Below are positions 43,056 through 51,805 of a DNA stretch of 64,000 bases, one piece after another. How positions within the stretch are numbered: the first letter of the stretch is position 1; every line of letters begins with the position of its first letter. The notes under the pieces are model-generated. The model was given only the letters and a program-made list of their open reading frames with translations. It did no database searches and was not told the DNA's origin. Location: contig NZ_KB907801.1 in the NCBI RefSeq assembly GCF_000382225.1, forward strand, positions 124,001 to 188,000, read 5' to 3'. The position numbers were made by a program, and so were the translations under genes. The DNA is from Hymenobacter aerophilus DSM 13606. GTDB lineage: Bacteria > Bacteroidota > Bacteroidia > Cytophagales > Hymenobacteraceae.

Positions 43056-43063
43056 TATCTTTA
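43056..43063 (+). promoter_or_regulatory. Possible -7 box TATCTTTA
   Basis: Seven of eight matches to TAnnTTTG, 38 bases before ATG 43102. No convincing -33 element. Confidence 0.3.
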
Positions 43064-43101
43064 CGTTTCTGGCTCCGAACGAATCCTGCCCGATTTCCTA
43101 C

Positions 43102-44064
43102 ATGCGCTTCCGACTGACTTCTTTGCCGGCTTTGCTGCTGCCGGGGCTGCTGCTGCTGGCCGGCGCCTCGGCCTCCTGCGCCCGCAAAACCGTTTCCTTC
43201 AATAGCCGCCCCGATGCTGCCGGCCTGCTGGCCACCGGCCCCGATACCCTTACTACCACGGCCGATACAACCGCCGCGCCGCAAACGGGCGACAAGCGCG
43301 TGGCCCTGAGCAAGGAACAGGAGCGGGCCGCCCGCGCCAAGGAGCGAGCCGGGCAGCGCAAGCCCAAAAAGAAAAAGAACATCTTCCTGAATGAGCCCAT
43401 CAAGAAGGGCTACACCAAGAAGGGCCCCAAGGGCAAGCAGCAAGAGGTGGAAATTTTCTACTACCTGCGCACCTTCCGGCAGCCCGACCCCATGGCGCTG
43501 GCCGTATACTACTACAACCCGCGCAAGCGCCGGATATTCAAGGCAACTGCCGAGCTGGACCCGGCAACCGATAAGGTAATGCACGGCCCGTACAAGAAGC
43601 TGCGCGGCGGCAAGGTGATTGAAACCGGCTATTTCGCCAACGGCACCCGGCACCTGCGCTGGGAGAAGTTCGCGCCCGATGGCACGCTGCTCTCCAAAAT
43701 CCACTACGAGCGCGGCTTCCCGCGCGACGCCAACGTAACCTACTACGACGCCGACCGCAAGCAGCTCAAGGAAGTGGTGCCCTACTACAACGGCCAACTG
43801 GAGGGCGACTATGTGCGCTTTCTGGCCACCGGCAAGCGCGAGTGGGAAGGCCAGTTCGAGAACGGCAAGCGCGTGGGCGAGTGGATAAACTACTGGGGCT
43901 TCCGCAACCTGAAAGACCGCCGCCACTACGTGTACAGCTACGGCGAGTCGGGCTACGAGCCGGAGGTAAAGGAGCCCGTGCTGCTGCGCGAGTACAACCG
44001 CAACGGCGTGCTCATCTACGAGAAGGACAAGCTCGACAATCGGGAGAAAGACGGGAAGAAATAG
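43102..44064 (+). CDS. MORN-repeat lipoprotein (YwqK-like)
   Basis: Exported protein of 320 residues. Signal peptide with a lipobox-like ASASC (Cys26), a Thr/Asp-rich linker, a strongly basic helix (SKEQERAARAKERAGQRK and KPKKKKN, about 70-93), then MORN-type repeats from about 165: HGPYKKLRGGKVIETGYF, YNGQLEGDYVRFLATGKREW and EGQFENGKRVGEWINYWG. Databases often label such proteins 'YwqK antitoxin', but no toxin gene is adjacent, so that name is not used. Role probably structural or cell-surface. Confidence 0.85.
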   Translation: MRFRLTSLPALLLPGLLLLAGASASCARKTVSFNSRPDAAGLLATGPDTLTTTADTTAAPQTGDKRVALSKEQERAARAKERAGQRKPKKKKNIFLNEPIKKGYTKKGPKGKQQEVEIFYYLRTFRQPDPMALAVYYYNPRKRRIFKATAELDPATDKVMHGPYKKLRGGKVIETGYFANGTRHLRWEKFAPDGTLLSKIHYERGFPRDANVTYYDADRKQLKEVVPYYNGQLEGDYVRFLATGKREWEGQFENGKRVGEWINYWGFRNLKDRRHYVYSYGESGYEPEVKEPVLLREYNRNGVLIYEKDKLDNREKDGKK

Positions 44065-44098
44065 GGTAGGGGAAGAGAGGCAGTAGGGAGCAGGAAAG

Positions 44099-44209
44099 AA
44101 GAACGGTCATTCAGAGCGCAGCGAAGAATCTCGCGTGCCACAGTAATTCCTGACGATAGGGCTACCACTGCAGGCGAGATTCTTCGCTGCGCTCTGAATG
44201 ACCGTTCTT
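44099..44209. repeat. Type B inverted repeat, 36-bp perfect arms
   Basis: Arms 44099-44134 and 44174-44209 are exact reverse complements with a 39-base loop. They contain GGTCATTCAGAGCGCAGCG and GAAGAATCTCGC. It separates the convergent MORN gene and yraN. Confidence 0.93.
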
Positions 44210-44251
44210 TTTCCTGCTTCTCCTCTCTCACCAGCTTACGCCCTGCTTCGC

Positions 44252-44611
44252 TCAATAAAACGCATCCTCGAAGTGCTCGATGCGCAGGCCGTTGGCGGCG
44301 GGGGTGAGGGCCAGAATGTCGAAGCGGATATCCTGGGGCCAGACCAGCGTTTCCTGCAGGTGCTCGGCGGCCAGGCGCAGCAGCTGCCGCTTGCGCTCCG
44401 TCACGAATTCTTCGGGGTAGCCGTAGCGCTCCGACGAGCGGGCTTTCACCTCTACCAGCACCAACAGCGCGGGCGGATAGCGCATCACCAAATCCACTTC
44501 GGCGCGGCGGAAGCGGTAGTTGCGGTGCAGCAGCTCGTAGCCCTGGGCCAGCAGGTAGCGCAGGGCGGCGTCCTCGCCATCGTGGCCGAGCTGGTGAGCG
44601 GGAGTGAGCAT
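44252..44611 (-). CDS. yraN: YraN family protein (UPF0102)
   Basis: Protein of 119 residues with the UPF0102/YraN pattern and a predicted nuclease-like (restriction-endonuclease) fold. Landmarks: GHDGEDAALRYLLAQGYELL (9-28), NYRFRRAEVDLVM (about 31-43, with the E-x-D), LVLVEVKARSS (about 50-60, the E-x-K of the catalytic triad) and RKRQLLRLAAEHL (about 73-85). Function is uncertain; family members are linked to Holliday-junction or recombination processing. ATG 44611 was chosen by family length; the open frame extends far upstream without homology. Confidence 0.9.
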   Translation of the reverse strand: MLTPAHQLGHDGEDAALRYLLAQGYELLHRNYRFRRAEVDLVMRYPPALLVLVEVKARSSERYGYPEEFVTERKRQLLRLAAEHLQETLVWPQDIRFDILALTPAANGLRIEHFEDAFY

Positions 44612-44686
44612 AGTGGAGCTGGGCAGTATGGAAGTCAAAACGAAAGCGCCCGGGTAATTACGGTACCGGTTTGGGTCGAAATCTAG

Positions 44687-44694
44687 TACCTTTG
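44687..44694 (+). promoter_or_regulatory. Bacteroidota -7 box TACCTTTG
   Basis: Exact match to TAnnTTTG, 160 bases before lipB ATG 44855, in the divergent yraN-lipB gap. If used it gives lipB a long leader; a closer promoter was not seen. Confidence 0.4.
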
Positions 44695-44854
44695 TCTGCC
44701 ATTTGAAACAGGCCGGGCCTGCGCTACGCGGCTGGCTGCTTTCGGCAACGAACAGCCCCGGCAGCCAGTCCACCGGTGGCCGGTAAGCTGCTGGCCGCCA
44801 CTGCAAGGGCCACTGTCGTGATTTTGCCCCTGCGCTTTGCCTGCCCACCCCGCC

Positions 44855-45664
44855 ATGACCACCATCTTCTCCGCCTGCGCAATTCCGGCCGTTCCCCAGG
44901 CCCAGCCAACCACCGGGGCCGCGCCGGCCGCCCTGGGCCAGAACCGCCGGATACTGGTGCAGCGGCTGGGCCGGGCCGAGTACCTGCCCACCTGGGAGCT
45001 GCAAGAGCGGCTGCTGGCCGAAACGCTGGCCCTGAAAACCCAGAACCGCCTGGCCGCCGAAACCGGGCAGCCGCTGGCCGTTACGCCCAACCACTTGTTG
45101 CTTTGCGAGCACCCGCCCGTGTACACGCTGGGCAAAAGTGGCAAGCCCGAGCACCTGCTGCTCGATGAAGCCGGCCTGGCCCAGCACGGCGCCACCTTCC
45201 ACCGCATCAACCGCGGCGGCGACATCACTTTCCACGGCCCCGGCCAGCTGGTGGGCTACCCCATCTTCGACCTCGACAACTTCTTCACCGACATCCACCG
45301 CTACCTGCGGCTGCTCGAAGAAGCCGTGATGCTGACGCTGGCCGATTACGGGCTGCGCGCCGGCCGTATTGCCGGGCTTACCGGAGTTTGGCTCGATTTT
45401 GAAGAGGGCGCCCCCAACCCGCGCAAAATCTGCGCGCTGGGTGTAAAGTGCAGCCGCTGGGTAACCATGCACGGCTTCGCCCTCAACGTAAATACCGACC
45501 TGACTTACTTCGGCCACATCGTTCCCTGCGGCATTACCGACAAAGCCGTAACCTCGCTGCAGCAGGAGCTGGGCCGCGCCGTGCCGCTGGCCGAGGTGCA
45601 GGAGCGCCTGCTGCCCCACCTGGCCAACCTGTTCGCCGCCGACCTGATTTCCGTGAGTTCATGA
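44855..45664 (+). CDS. lipB: Lipoyl(octanoyl) transferase
   Basis: Transfers octanoyl from acyl carrier protein to the E2 and H-protein lipoyl domains. 269 residues, about 40 longer than usual at the N-terminus (low-complexity TTIFSACAIPAVPQAQPTTG). Core landmarks: NHLLLCEHPPVYTLGKSG (about 86-103), INRGGDITFHGPGQLVGYPI (about 122-141), and the catalytic region ICALGVKCSRWVTMHGFALN (about 193-212, with the conserved Lys) plus HIVPCGI (about 222-228, catalytic Cys). ATG 44855 is preferred; a TTG six codons upstream is possible. It overlaps the next gene by 4 bases (ATGA), so they are coupled. Confidence 0.95.
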   Translation: MTTIFSACAIPAVPQAQPTTGAAPAALGQNRRILVQRLGRAEYLPTWELQERLLAETLALKTQNRLAAETGQPLAVTPNHLLLCEHPPVYTLGKSGKPEHLLLDEAGLAQHGATFHRINRGGDITFHGPGQLVGYPIFDLDNFFTDIHRYLRLLEEAVMLTLADYGLRAGRIAGLTGVWLDFEEGAPNPRKICALGVKCSRWVTMHGFALNVNTDLTYFGHIVPCGITDKAVTSLQQELGRAVPLAEVQERLLPHLANLFAADLISVSS

Positions 45665-46080
45665 AAAAAGATATCCTCATCCGGCCCGTGGTGGGCGTGA
45701 GCGTGGCCGTAACGCCCGACGAGCAGGCGGCCACGGCTACGGCCGACGCCCCCGGCTGGCAGGTTTTCCTCATCAACGACAACGACCAGCCCCTGCAGAA
45801 CGTCATCGTCAGCGCCAGCGGCTACGGCACCAACGCGCAGGGCGAGGCCATCCGCACCTCCACGCTGCGCCACGCGCTGCCCGAGGTGCCACCGCACGCC
45901 GCGGCCCCCATCGAGGCCCTCGACTCGGCGCTTTTCCATCTGCACAATCAATACTGGGTCAGCTATTATATAGATGGCCAGGTGTTTGACAAGAAATTCG
46001 TTTTCCTGCCCGACTCGATTGGCTTCGAGCAGCTGCAACCCATCAGTTTGCTCATTCCGCAGGGCATTCTCGCCACCTAA
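45661..46080 (+). CDS. Protein of unknown function coupled to lipB
   Basis: Cytosolic-looking protein of 139 residues with no signal peptide. VFLINDNDQPLQNVIVSASG (about 35-54) looks like a beta-sandwich strand pair, and YWVSYYIDGQVFDKKFVFLP (about 99-118) like a second. The ATG overlaps the lipB stop by 4 bases, indicating translational coupling. I know similar small proteins after lipB in related genomes but no function. Confidence 0.75.
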   Translation: MKKDILIRPVVGVSVAVTPDEQAATATADAPGWQVFLINDNDQPLQNVIVSASGYGTNAQGEAIRTSTLRHALPEVPPHAAAPIEALDSALFHLHNQYWVSYYIDGQVFDKKFVFLPDSIGFEQLQPISLLIPQGILAT

Positions 46081-46152
46081 ATCAGTCGCCTTGGGCTGTT
46101 TTCTCCGTTCCCCGGACCCAGCAGCCCCTTACCATAAGCGTCAACCACCCCT

Positions 46153-47220
46153 ATGAACGCACTTGGAATTCAGCTGAGCCTGTCCTCCCTGTGGGCCTTT
46201 CTGGTAGCGATGTTCGCCGTGCCGTCCATTATCTACATTGCCCACCTCAAAAACATGCTCGATACGCCCAACGTGCGCACCGTGCATGAGTCGCTGACGC
46301 CGCGCCTGGGCGGGGTGGCCGTGTTTGCGGGCTTCATGTCGGCTCTTACCATTTTTGCCCCCCTCGACAACGGCGTGCAGCAGCTGCTGGCCGGCTGCAT
46401 CGTGCTGTTTTTCGTGGGCCTGAAGGACGATTTGGTGAGCATTTCGGTGGCCAAAAAGTTCGTGGGCCAGCTGCTGGCTACCGGCATCGTCATGATTATG
46501 GCCGACGTGCGCATTACCAGCTTCCAGGGCATTCTGGGCATTGGCGAGCTACCGATTGGTATCAGCTACGCCTTTACGTTTTTCGCCATTGTGGGCATCA
46601 CCAACGCCATCAACCTGATTGATGGCCTCGACGGGCTGGCCGGCTCCATCGTGCTCATTATCGTGAGCACCTTTGGTTACTATTTCTACCAGTACGGCGG
46701 TCCGGCTTTCCAGAACTACGCCTTCGTATCGGTGTGCGTGGTGGGCGGTATTCTGGGCTTCCTGCGCTATAACTTCCACCGGGCCAGTATTTTCATGGGT
46801 GATACCGGCTCGCTGGTCTGCGGTTTTATTGTGTCCATCCTCACCATCCAGTTTATTGAGATGGGACTGGAGGTGGGCCAGCCGTTCGGCAGCGCCTCGC
46901 CGGCCGTGGCGCTGGGCATCCTGTTTGTGCCGCTGTTCGATACGCTGCGCGTGTTTATTGTGCGCATGATGGCCGGACGCTCGCCCTTCTCGCCCGACAA
47001 AAACCACGTGCACCACCGCATTCTGGCCATGGGCTTCCAGCAAATCAGCACCGTGATGCTGCTGGGCTTGCTCAACGTGGTCGTGATTCTGCTCGTTATC
47101 AACTTCGCCTACCTCGGCAGCATGGTGCTGATTGGGATGCTGATTGGCTTCTCGCTGCTGCTGAGCGTGCTGCTGGGCGTATACCACAGCCGGGCCGAGC
47201 GGCAGCGCATCGCCTCCTGA
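46153..47220 (+). CDS. Undecaprenyl-phosphate sugar-phosphate transferase (WecA/MraY family)
   Basis: Inner-membrane enzyme of 355 residues that attaches a sugar-1-phosphate to undecaprenyl phosphate, starting a cell-wall or surface polysaccharide unit. About ten spans. Key motifs: VHESLTPRLGGVAVF (about 44-58), VGLKDDLVSISVAKKF (about 88-103, the catalytic DD), NLIDGLDGLAG (about 156-166) and HVHHRILAMG (about 283-292, His-rich end loop). The HVHHR form and loop layout fit WecA-type better than MraY. The sugar is unknown. Single gene, 72 bases after the lipB operon. Confidence 0.92.
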   Translation: MNALGIQLSLSSLWAFLVAMFAVPSIIYIAHLKNMLDTPNVRTVHESLTPRLGGVAVFAGFMSALTIFAPLDNGVQQLLAGCIVLFFVGLKDDLVSISVAKKFVGQLLATGIVMIMADVRITSFQGILGIGELPIGISYAFTFFAIVGITNAINLIDGLDGLAGSIVLIIVSTFGYYFYQYGGPAFQNYAFVSVCVVGGILGFLRYNFHRASIFMGDTGSLVCGFIVSILTIQFIEMGLEVGQPFGSASPAVALGILFVPLFDTLRVFIVRMMAGRSPFSPDKNHVHHRILAMGFQQISTVMLLGLLNVVVILLVINFAYLGSMVLIGMLIGFSLLLSVLLGVYHSRAERQRIAS

Positions 47221-47226
47221 TGGGAG

Positions 47227-48450
47227 ATGCTGTGCGCCACCGGCCACTCCACCTCAACCGCTAAGCTCGTGCGCTGCCTGCCTTTCATCCGCAACCTATG
47301 GCTCCTGCTGTGGCTGGCAGTGCTGCCGCTGGCGGCCGGGGCAACCGAGTACCGCCGCCTGCCACCGCCCCCCCGCACCGGCCTCACCGCCGACTGGCTG
47401 ATAAAGGATCCGGCCCGCAACCGGCTGGTGCTGTATCTGCCCAACTACCACGCGCCCGCCCACGCCTACTATCAGTGGCTGAGCGTGTTGCCCGGCCGGC
47501 CGCTGCCCATCACCTTCACGGCCCGCGAAAACCTGAGCTTGTTTCTGGATAACCGGCTCGTCTTCACGGCGCCCGCTCCCGACACTTATACCCTCGACCT
47601 GGCCGCGCTGCTGCCACCCGACCACGAGCCCGGCGGGCCGCATCTGCTGTGCGTCTGGCACCCCGACGCTATTCCCAACCTGGGTTCGTTCCAGAACGCG
47701 CTGGCCCCGGCCGACCTGCCCGCCGGCGTGCCCGAAACGCTGGCCGCCGGCGCGCAGCCCCGGCCCCGGGGCCACCAGGGCCAGAACGTATTTCTGGGCT
47801 TTCTGCTGCTGATCGGCCTGGGCTACGGCGGCCTGCGGGCCACGTACCAGCCGGGTTTTGCCCGCATCTATCAGCTCGAAGGCATGTGGGGCCAGGGCAC
47901 GGCCGAGCAGGATTTCCTGATAAAGCCCACGCTCACGTGGCTGAACCTGGTGCTGGTGCTGCTGTTTGCGCTGTCGTTTGCGCTGCTGCTGGTGGCCATC
48001 CATACCAACATCGAGAACATCGTGATTCTGCGCCGCCTGTTCGACGTGGCCGAATCGACAATTGTGGTGAAGGTGCTGCTTTACACGGGGCTGGTTGCGG
48101 CCTTCGTGCTGGGCAAATACCTGTTTCTGGAGCTGATGGGCTACATCTTCGACGTGGCCGAGCTGGTCACGATCCAGTATCGCGAATTCATCCGCACGGT
48201 GCTGTTTATGGGCCTGTTTCTGCCCGGCGTGATGCTGCTCTATCTGGGCCTGAACCGGCAGCTGCCCGAAACGGTGCTGTGGGTGTCCAACGGGGTGGTT
48301 TCCTTGCTGTTGATTGGCACCGTTTGGCGCGTGGCCCGCACCCTGCACCGCAAAAAGTCGCTCCTCAATCTACATTTGTTTTCGTACCTTTGCGCCACCG
48401 AAGTGATTCCTTTGGTCGTTTTGCTCAAATTAATCGTTTTTACCTACTAA
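47227..48450 (+). CDS. DUF4271 membrane protein
   Basis: Membrane protein of 407 residues of DUF4271, found next to hemD and T9SS genes in Bacteroidota. The N-terminal half is exported (signal about 20-38) and soluble; at least six spans follow from about 190 (VFLGFLLLIGLGYGGL, then VLVLLFALSFALLLVAIH and four others). AEQDFLIKPTLTWLNLVLVL and LMGYIFDVAELVTIQYREFI are family landmarks. Function is not known. The start lies 6 bases after the preceding stop, so the two genes may be co-transcribed. Confidence 0.88.
   Translation: MLCATGHSTSTAKLVRCLPFIRNLWLLLWLAVLPLAAGATEYRRLPPPPRTGLTADWLIKDPARNRLVLYLPNYHAPAHAYYQWLSVLPGRPLPITFTARENLSLFLDNRLVFTAPAPDTYTLDLAALLPPDHEPGGPHLLCVWHPDAIPNLGSFQNALAPADLPAGVPETLAAGAQPRPRGHQGQNVFLGFLLLIGLGYGGLRATYQPGFARIYQLEGMWGQGTAEQDFLIKPTLTWLNLVLVLLFALSFALLLVAIHTNIENIVILRRLFDVAESTIVVKVLLYTGLVAAFVLGKYLFLELMGYIFDVAELVTIQYREFIRTVLFMGLFLPGVMLLYLGLNRQLPETVLWVSNGVVSLLLIGTVWRVARTLHRKKSLLNLHLFSYLCATEVIPLVVLLKLIVFTY
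48385..48392 (+). promoter_or_regulatory. Possible -7 box TACCTTTG inside the DUF4271 gene
   Basis: Exact match to TAnnTTTG near the 3' end of the DUF4271 gene, 135 bases before hemD ATG 48528. No -33 TTG at the right distance, so it may be chance. Confidence 0.3.
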
Positions 48451-48527
48451 TCAGGGGCTCCGCCAGCTCACGTCCGCTTCTAACTGCTCCCTATCGCTCC
48501 AGATTTTACCCCTCATTTTTTTACCTA

Positions 48528-49340
48528 ATGGCCGACATCAAAGACCAGCCGGGAACGGGCCGCCACGCCAAGCCCATCGCCACTATTCTGGTCAGCCAAC
48601 CCAAGCCGACCAGCGACGTTTCGCCGTATTTCTCGATTGCCGAAAAGTATGGTATCAAAGTAGATTTTCGCGAGTTTATTGAAGTTCAGCCGGTTTCCTA
48701 CAAGGATTTCCGTAAGGAGAAGGTGAACATTGCCGACCATACGGCCATCATCTTCACCAGCCGCAACGCCGTCGACCACTTCTTCCGCATCTGCCAGGAA
48801 GCCAAAATTGAGATGCCCGCCGAGATGAAGTACTTCTGCATCTCGGAGCAGACGGCCAATTACCTGCAGAAATACATTGTGCTCCGCAAGCGCAAGCTGT
48901 TCGTGGGCCAGCGCACGGCCGCCGATATGTTCGACGTCATCCGCAAGCACAAGGGCGAGACGTTCCTGTACCCCTGCTCCGATATCCGCAAGGATGACAT
49001 TCCGGAGTTTATGCGCGAAAACAAGTTCAAGTTCAGCGAGGCCGTTATCTATAATACCGTGGCCGCCGACCTGTCGGACCTGACCGACGTGAAGTACGAC
49101 TGCATTGCGTTTTTCAGCCCCTCGGGCATCAGCTCGCTGTTCGTCAACTTCCCCGATTTTGTGCAGAACAACACGCGCATCGCCGCCTTCGGGCCCACTA
49201 CGGCCAAAGCGGTAACCGATGCGGGGTTGATTCTTGATATTGAGGCGCCGCAGCCCAATGCCCCTTCCATGACGGGCGCCATTGAGGCCTACATCCGGCT
49301 GCACCAGAACAACGGCGCGGCTAAAATGGCCGATAAGTAA
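48528..49340 (+). CDS. hemD: Uroporphyrinogen-III synthase
   Basis: Cyclises hydroxymethylbilane to uroporphyrinogen III in haem synthesis. 270 residues in the HemD two-lobe fold: KPIATILVSQPKPTSDVSPY (about 15-34) opens lobe 1; NIADHTAIIFTSRNAVDHFF (about 67-86) is the conserved strand-turn; YDCIAFFSPSGISSLFVNFP (about 185-204) and RIAAFGPTTAKAVTDAGL (about 212-229) belong to lobe 2. HemD sequences diverge greatly, so the order of motifs is the evidence. It lies upstream of the T9SS operon, as in many Bacteroidota. Confidence 0.9.
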   Translation: MADIKDQPGTGRHAKPIATILVSQPKPTSDVSPYFSIAEKYGIKVDFREFIEVQPVSYKDFRKEKVNIADHTAIIFTSRNAVDHFFRICQEAKIEMPAEMKYFCISEQTANYLQKYIVLRKRKLFVGQRTAADMFDVIRKHKGETFLYPCSDIRKDDIPEFMRENKFKFSEAVIYNTVAADLSDLTDVKYDCIAFFSPSGISSLFVNFPDFVQNNTRIAAFGPTTAKAVTDAGLILDIEAPQPNAPSMTGAIEAYIRLHQNNGAAKMADK

Positions 49341-49438
49341 GTTAACCCGAACAGCTATAGCGAGTAGCCGGGCCGCAATGTGTTTGTTTGGCCTATTTCT
49401 TTCGTGAGTTCAGGGAATAGATTAGCGTGGTTTTTCGT

Positions 49439-49446
49439 TACATTTG
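49439..49446 (+). promoter_or_regulatory. Bacteroidota -7 box TACATTTG
   Basis: Exact match to TAnnTTTG, 46 bases before the porP ATG at 49493. No good TTG 17-23 bases upstream; otherwise well placed. Confidence 0.5.
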
Positions 49447-49492
49447 AGAACGTAGGCCCGCTGCTCTTCCGGGGCTGACTCACGGCATTTAT

Positions 49493-50488
49493 ATGAAGAA
49501 ATATATACTATGCGCCGGAGCGCTGCTCTTGCTGGCCGGTTCTGCGGCCGCCCAGCAACAGCCGCAGTTCAGCCAGTATGGGTTCAACGGCCTCAACCTC
49601 AACCCGGCCTACGCGGGGGTGAAAGGCTACGGCGAAATCACCGGCATCGGCCGCATTCAGTATTTCGGCTATAGTCCCACCTTCGATTCGGGCGGCTCGC
49701 CAACTACCGCTTCCCTCACGGCCTCGCTGCCCGTTCCGGTGCTGGCCGGCGGCCTGGGCATAGGCGTGTACCGCGACCGGATTGCTGAGCTCTATACTAC
49801 TAACGTGCAGCTTTCGTACTCGCGCCACCTGAAAATTGGCGAGGGCACGCTGGGGCTGGGGGTGCAGGGCATCTTCAACAATATTTATCAGGGAACTTAC
49901 CGGGCCGTTGACGACGATGATATTGTGGTGCCGCGCGAAGGTTCGGACTCGAAGTGGGACGCCGGGGTGGGCGTATGGTACGAGGCGCCGAAACTTTACG
50001 TGGGCCTGAGCCTGAATAATCTGCTGCGTTCGGGCTACCGCTTCAATAGCCAGGTGCCCGCGAGCGGAAAATCGGCCCAATATTTGACTGAGAATCATGC
50101 CTATCTGACGGGCGGTTACAATATCGACCTGACATCGGACGTTGTAATTACCCCCACTGCGCTGGTGAAACTGGTGTTGCCGGGAGAATTCGGCGACAGC
50201 GACAAACTGACCCTGCGCAATGCCTCGTATGAGGTAGGTGCCCGGGCCACGTTCAACGACCGGTTCTGGGGTGGGTTGGGGTACCGCTCGGGAGATGCCT
50301 TCACGGCGCTGGGCGGAATTTCCTTCGCCCAGGACAACGCCCTACGATTGGGATTGGCTTATGACCTAATTGCATTTGGCCAAGAAGCAAAAGCAACCAG
50401 CTCATTTGAGGTTATGCTGAGTTACCGACTGCCCAAACCAAGCCTGACGGTGCGCCCCGCCATCCGCACACCCCGGTACAGCTTCTGA
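49493..50488 (+). CDS. porP: T9SS membrane protein PorP/SprF family
   Basis: Outer-membrane beta-barrel of 331 residues of the PorP/SprF family, required for type IX secretion or for attaching particular adhesins. Signal peptide MKKYILCAGALLLLAGSAAA (cleaved before QQQ); the conserved opening QFSQYGFNGLNLNPAYAGVK (about 24-43); then repeated strand-turn pairs such as LAGGLGIGVYRDRI and LGLAYDLIAF, and a C-terminal aromatic (RYSF). It lies directly upstream of gldKLMN, as in Flavobacterium-type loci, but 236 bases away and with its own promoter box. Confidence 0.93.
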   Translation: MKKYILCAGALLLLAGSAAAQQQPQFSQYGFNGLNLNPAYAGVKGYGEITGIGRIQYFGYSPTFDSGGSPTTASLTASLPVPVLAGGLGIGVYRDRIAELYTTNVQLSYSRHLKIGEGTLGLGVQGIFNNIYQGTYRAVDDDDIVVPREGSDSKWDAGVGVWYEAPKLYVGLSLNNLLRSGYRFNSQVPASGKSAQYLTENHAYLTGGYNIDLTSDVVITPTALVKLVLPGEFGDSDKLTLRNASYEVGARATFNDRFWGGLGYRSGDAFTALGGISFAQDNALRLGLAYDLIAFGQEAKATSSFEVMLSYRLPKPSLTVRPAIRTPRYSF

Positions 50489-50659
50489 TAACCGGGTTTG
50501 AAGAAGAGGAAAATGTGTTGTAGGAGCTAAAAACAGAATGTTCGCTTCATTGGCAGGCTAAACGAGGCAATTCCTCTTTTAACCGGCTGATACTTTAGTT
50601 GGTAGACAAATGTGCGGTGTTGGGCGGATTGCTTGCGTACCAACGGATGATTCATTAGA

Positions 50660-50688
50660 TTTGCCAGCCCGAAAAATTGTAATCTTTG
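50660..50688 (+). promoter_or_regulatory. Promoter for gldKLMN: TTTG-N17-AATCTTTG
   Basis: TTTG at 50660-50663, a 17-base spacer and AATCTTTG at 50681-50688 (7 of 8 to TAnnTTTG; also TAATCTTTG), 36 bases before gldK ATG 50725. Spacing and position fit a real promoter. Confidence 0.55.
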
Positions 50689-50724
50689 GATATCACCCCT
50701 CGGTCGTCTTTATTACACTCCACA

Positions 50725-51735
50725 ATGAATAAGTTTTTCCTCCTGCCCCTGGTTGCTTTCTCGGCTCTGCTGCTGGGTGGGTGCAGCTTCGGCAACCGTC
50801 CTACCGGCGACTTGGTTGGCGCGGAAGACCGGCCGGAATTCAACCCTCAGGAAGTGCCTTACGGCATGGTGCCCTGCCCCGGCGGCACGTTCCACATGGG
50901 CCAGACCGACCAGGACATTTCGGCCTCGATGGTTAACATGAACAAGCAGGTAACTATTGCCGGCTTTTACATGGACGAGACGGAAATCACCAACAACCAC
51001 TACCGCCAGTTCATGAATGCCATCCGGCAGGACTCGATTGACGTGCTGGGCGAAGAGTACGTGATGACCGAGCTCTACCCCGATACCACGGTGTGGGTGC
51101 GCGACTTCACCTACCACATGGGCGACCCGCTCATGGAGTACTACTACACCCACCCCGCCTTCGACGACTACCCGGTAGTGGGCGTCGATTGGTTTGCCGC
51201 CAAGTATTTCTGCAACTGGCGCACCAAGCTGAAGGCTCAGGCCAACGAGGAAGCCGGTCTGGCGCCTTATCCCAACTTCCGCCTGCCCTCGGAGGCCGAG
51301 TGGGAGTACGCTGCCCGCGGTGGCCGCGACCTGGCTACGTACCCCTGGGGCGGCCCTTACATGCGTAACTCCAATGGCTGCATGCTGGCCAACTTCAAGC
51401 CCGGCCGCGGCGACTACGCCTCCGACGGCTACGCTTACACCGGCCCGGTGGCCTCGTTCTTCCCCAACGACTTCGGCCTCTACGACATGGCTGGCAACGT
51501 GAGCGAGTGGTGCGATGATGCCTACATGGAAGCCTCGGTGCCCGTGGTTTGGGACATGAACCCGACCAACCCCGACGACAACGAGCCCCGCAAAGTAGTG
51601 CGTGGCGGTTCGTGGAAAGACATTGCCTACTTCCTCGAAACGGGTACCCGCAATTTCGAATACCAGGATTCGGCCCGCTCTTACATCGGTTTCCGCACGG
51701 CCATGATTCAGATTGGCTCGGGCAGCGGCCGCTAA
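50725..51735 (+). CDS. gldK: T9SS ring lipoprotein GldK/PorK
   Basis: Outer-membrane lipoprotein of 336 residues that with GldN forms the periplasmic ring of the type IX secretion system. Lipobox LLGGC (Cys20). The rest is a formylglycine-generating-enzyme/sulfatase-modifying (FGE) fold: PCPGGTFHMGQTDQDIS (about 50-66), YMDETEITNNHYRQFM (about 82-97), FRLPSEAEWEYAARGG (about 188-203), GLYDMAGNVSEWCDD (about 251-265) and RKVVRGGSWKD (about 290-300). In T9SS this fold is structural. First of the gldKLMN operon (70 bases to gldL). Confidence 0.96.
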   Translation: MNKFFLLPLVAFSALLLGGCSFGNRPTGDLVGAEDRPEFNPQEVPYGMVPCPGGTFHMGQTDQDISASMVNMNKQVTIAGFYMDETEITNNHYRQFMNAIRQDSIDVLGEEYVMTELYPDTTVWVRDFTYHMGDPLMEYYYTHPAFDDYPVVGVDWFAAKYFCNWRTKLKAQANEEAGLAPYPNFRLPSEAEWEYAARGGRDLATYPWGGPYMRNSNGCMLANFKPGRGDYASDGYAYTGPVASFFPNDFGLYDMAGNVSEWCDDAYMEASVPVVWDMNPTNPDDNEPRKVVRGGSWKDIAYFLETGTRNFEYQDSARSYIGFRTAMIQIGSGSGR

Positions 51736-51805
51736 ACCAGCCCGGTATTCTTCCAGCAGACAGACTCTTCACACTTCACCACTACTTCTTCAACAACACA
51801 ATCAA

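Noticed and set aside
43102..44064. 'Toxin-antitoxin system YwqK family antitoxin' label for the MORN protein
   Set aside because: No toxin gene beside it; it is an exported lipoprotein with MORN repeats, so the label would mislead.
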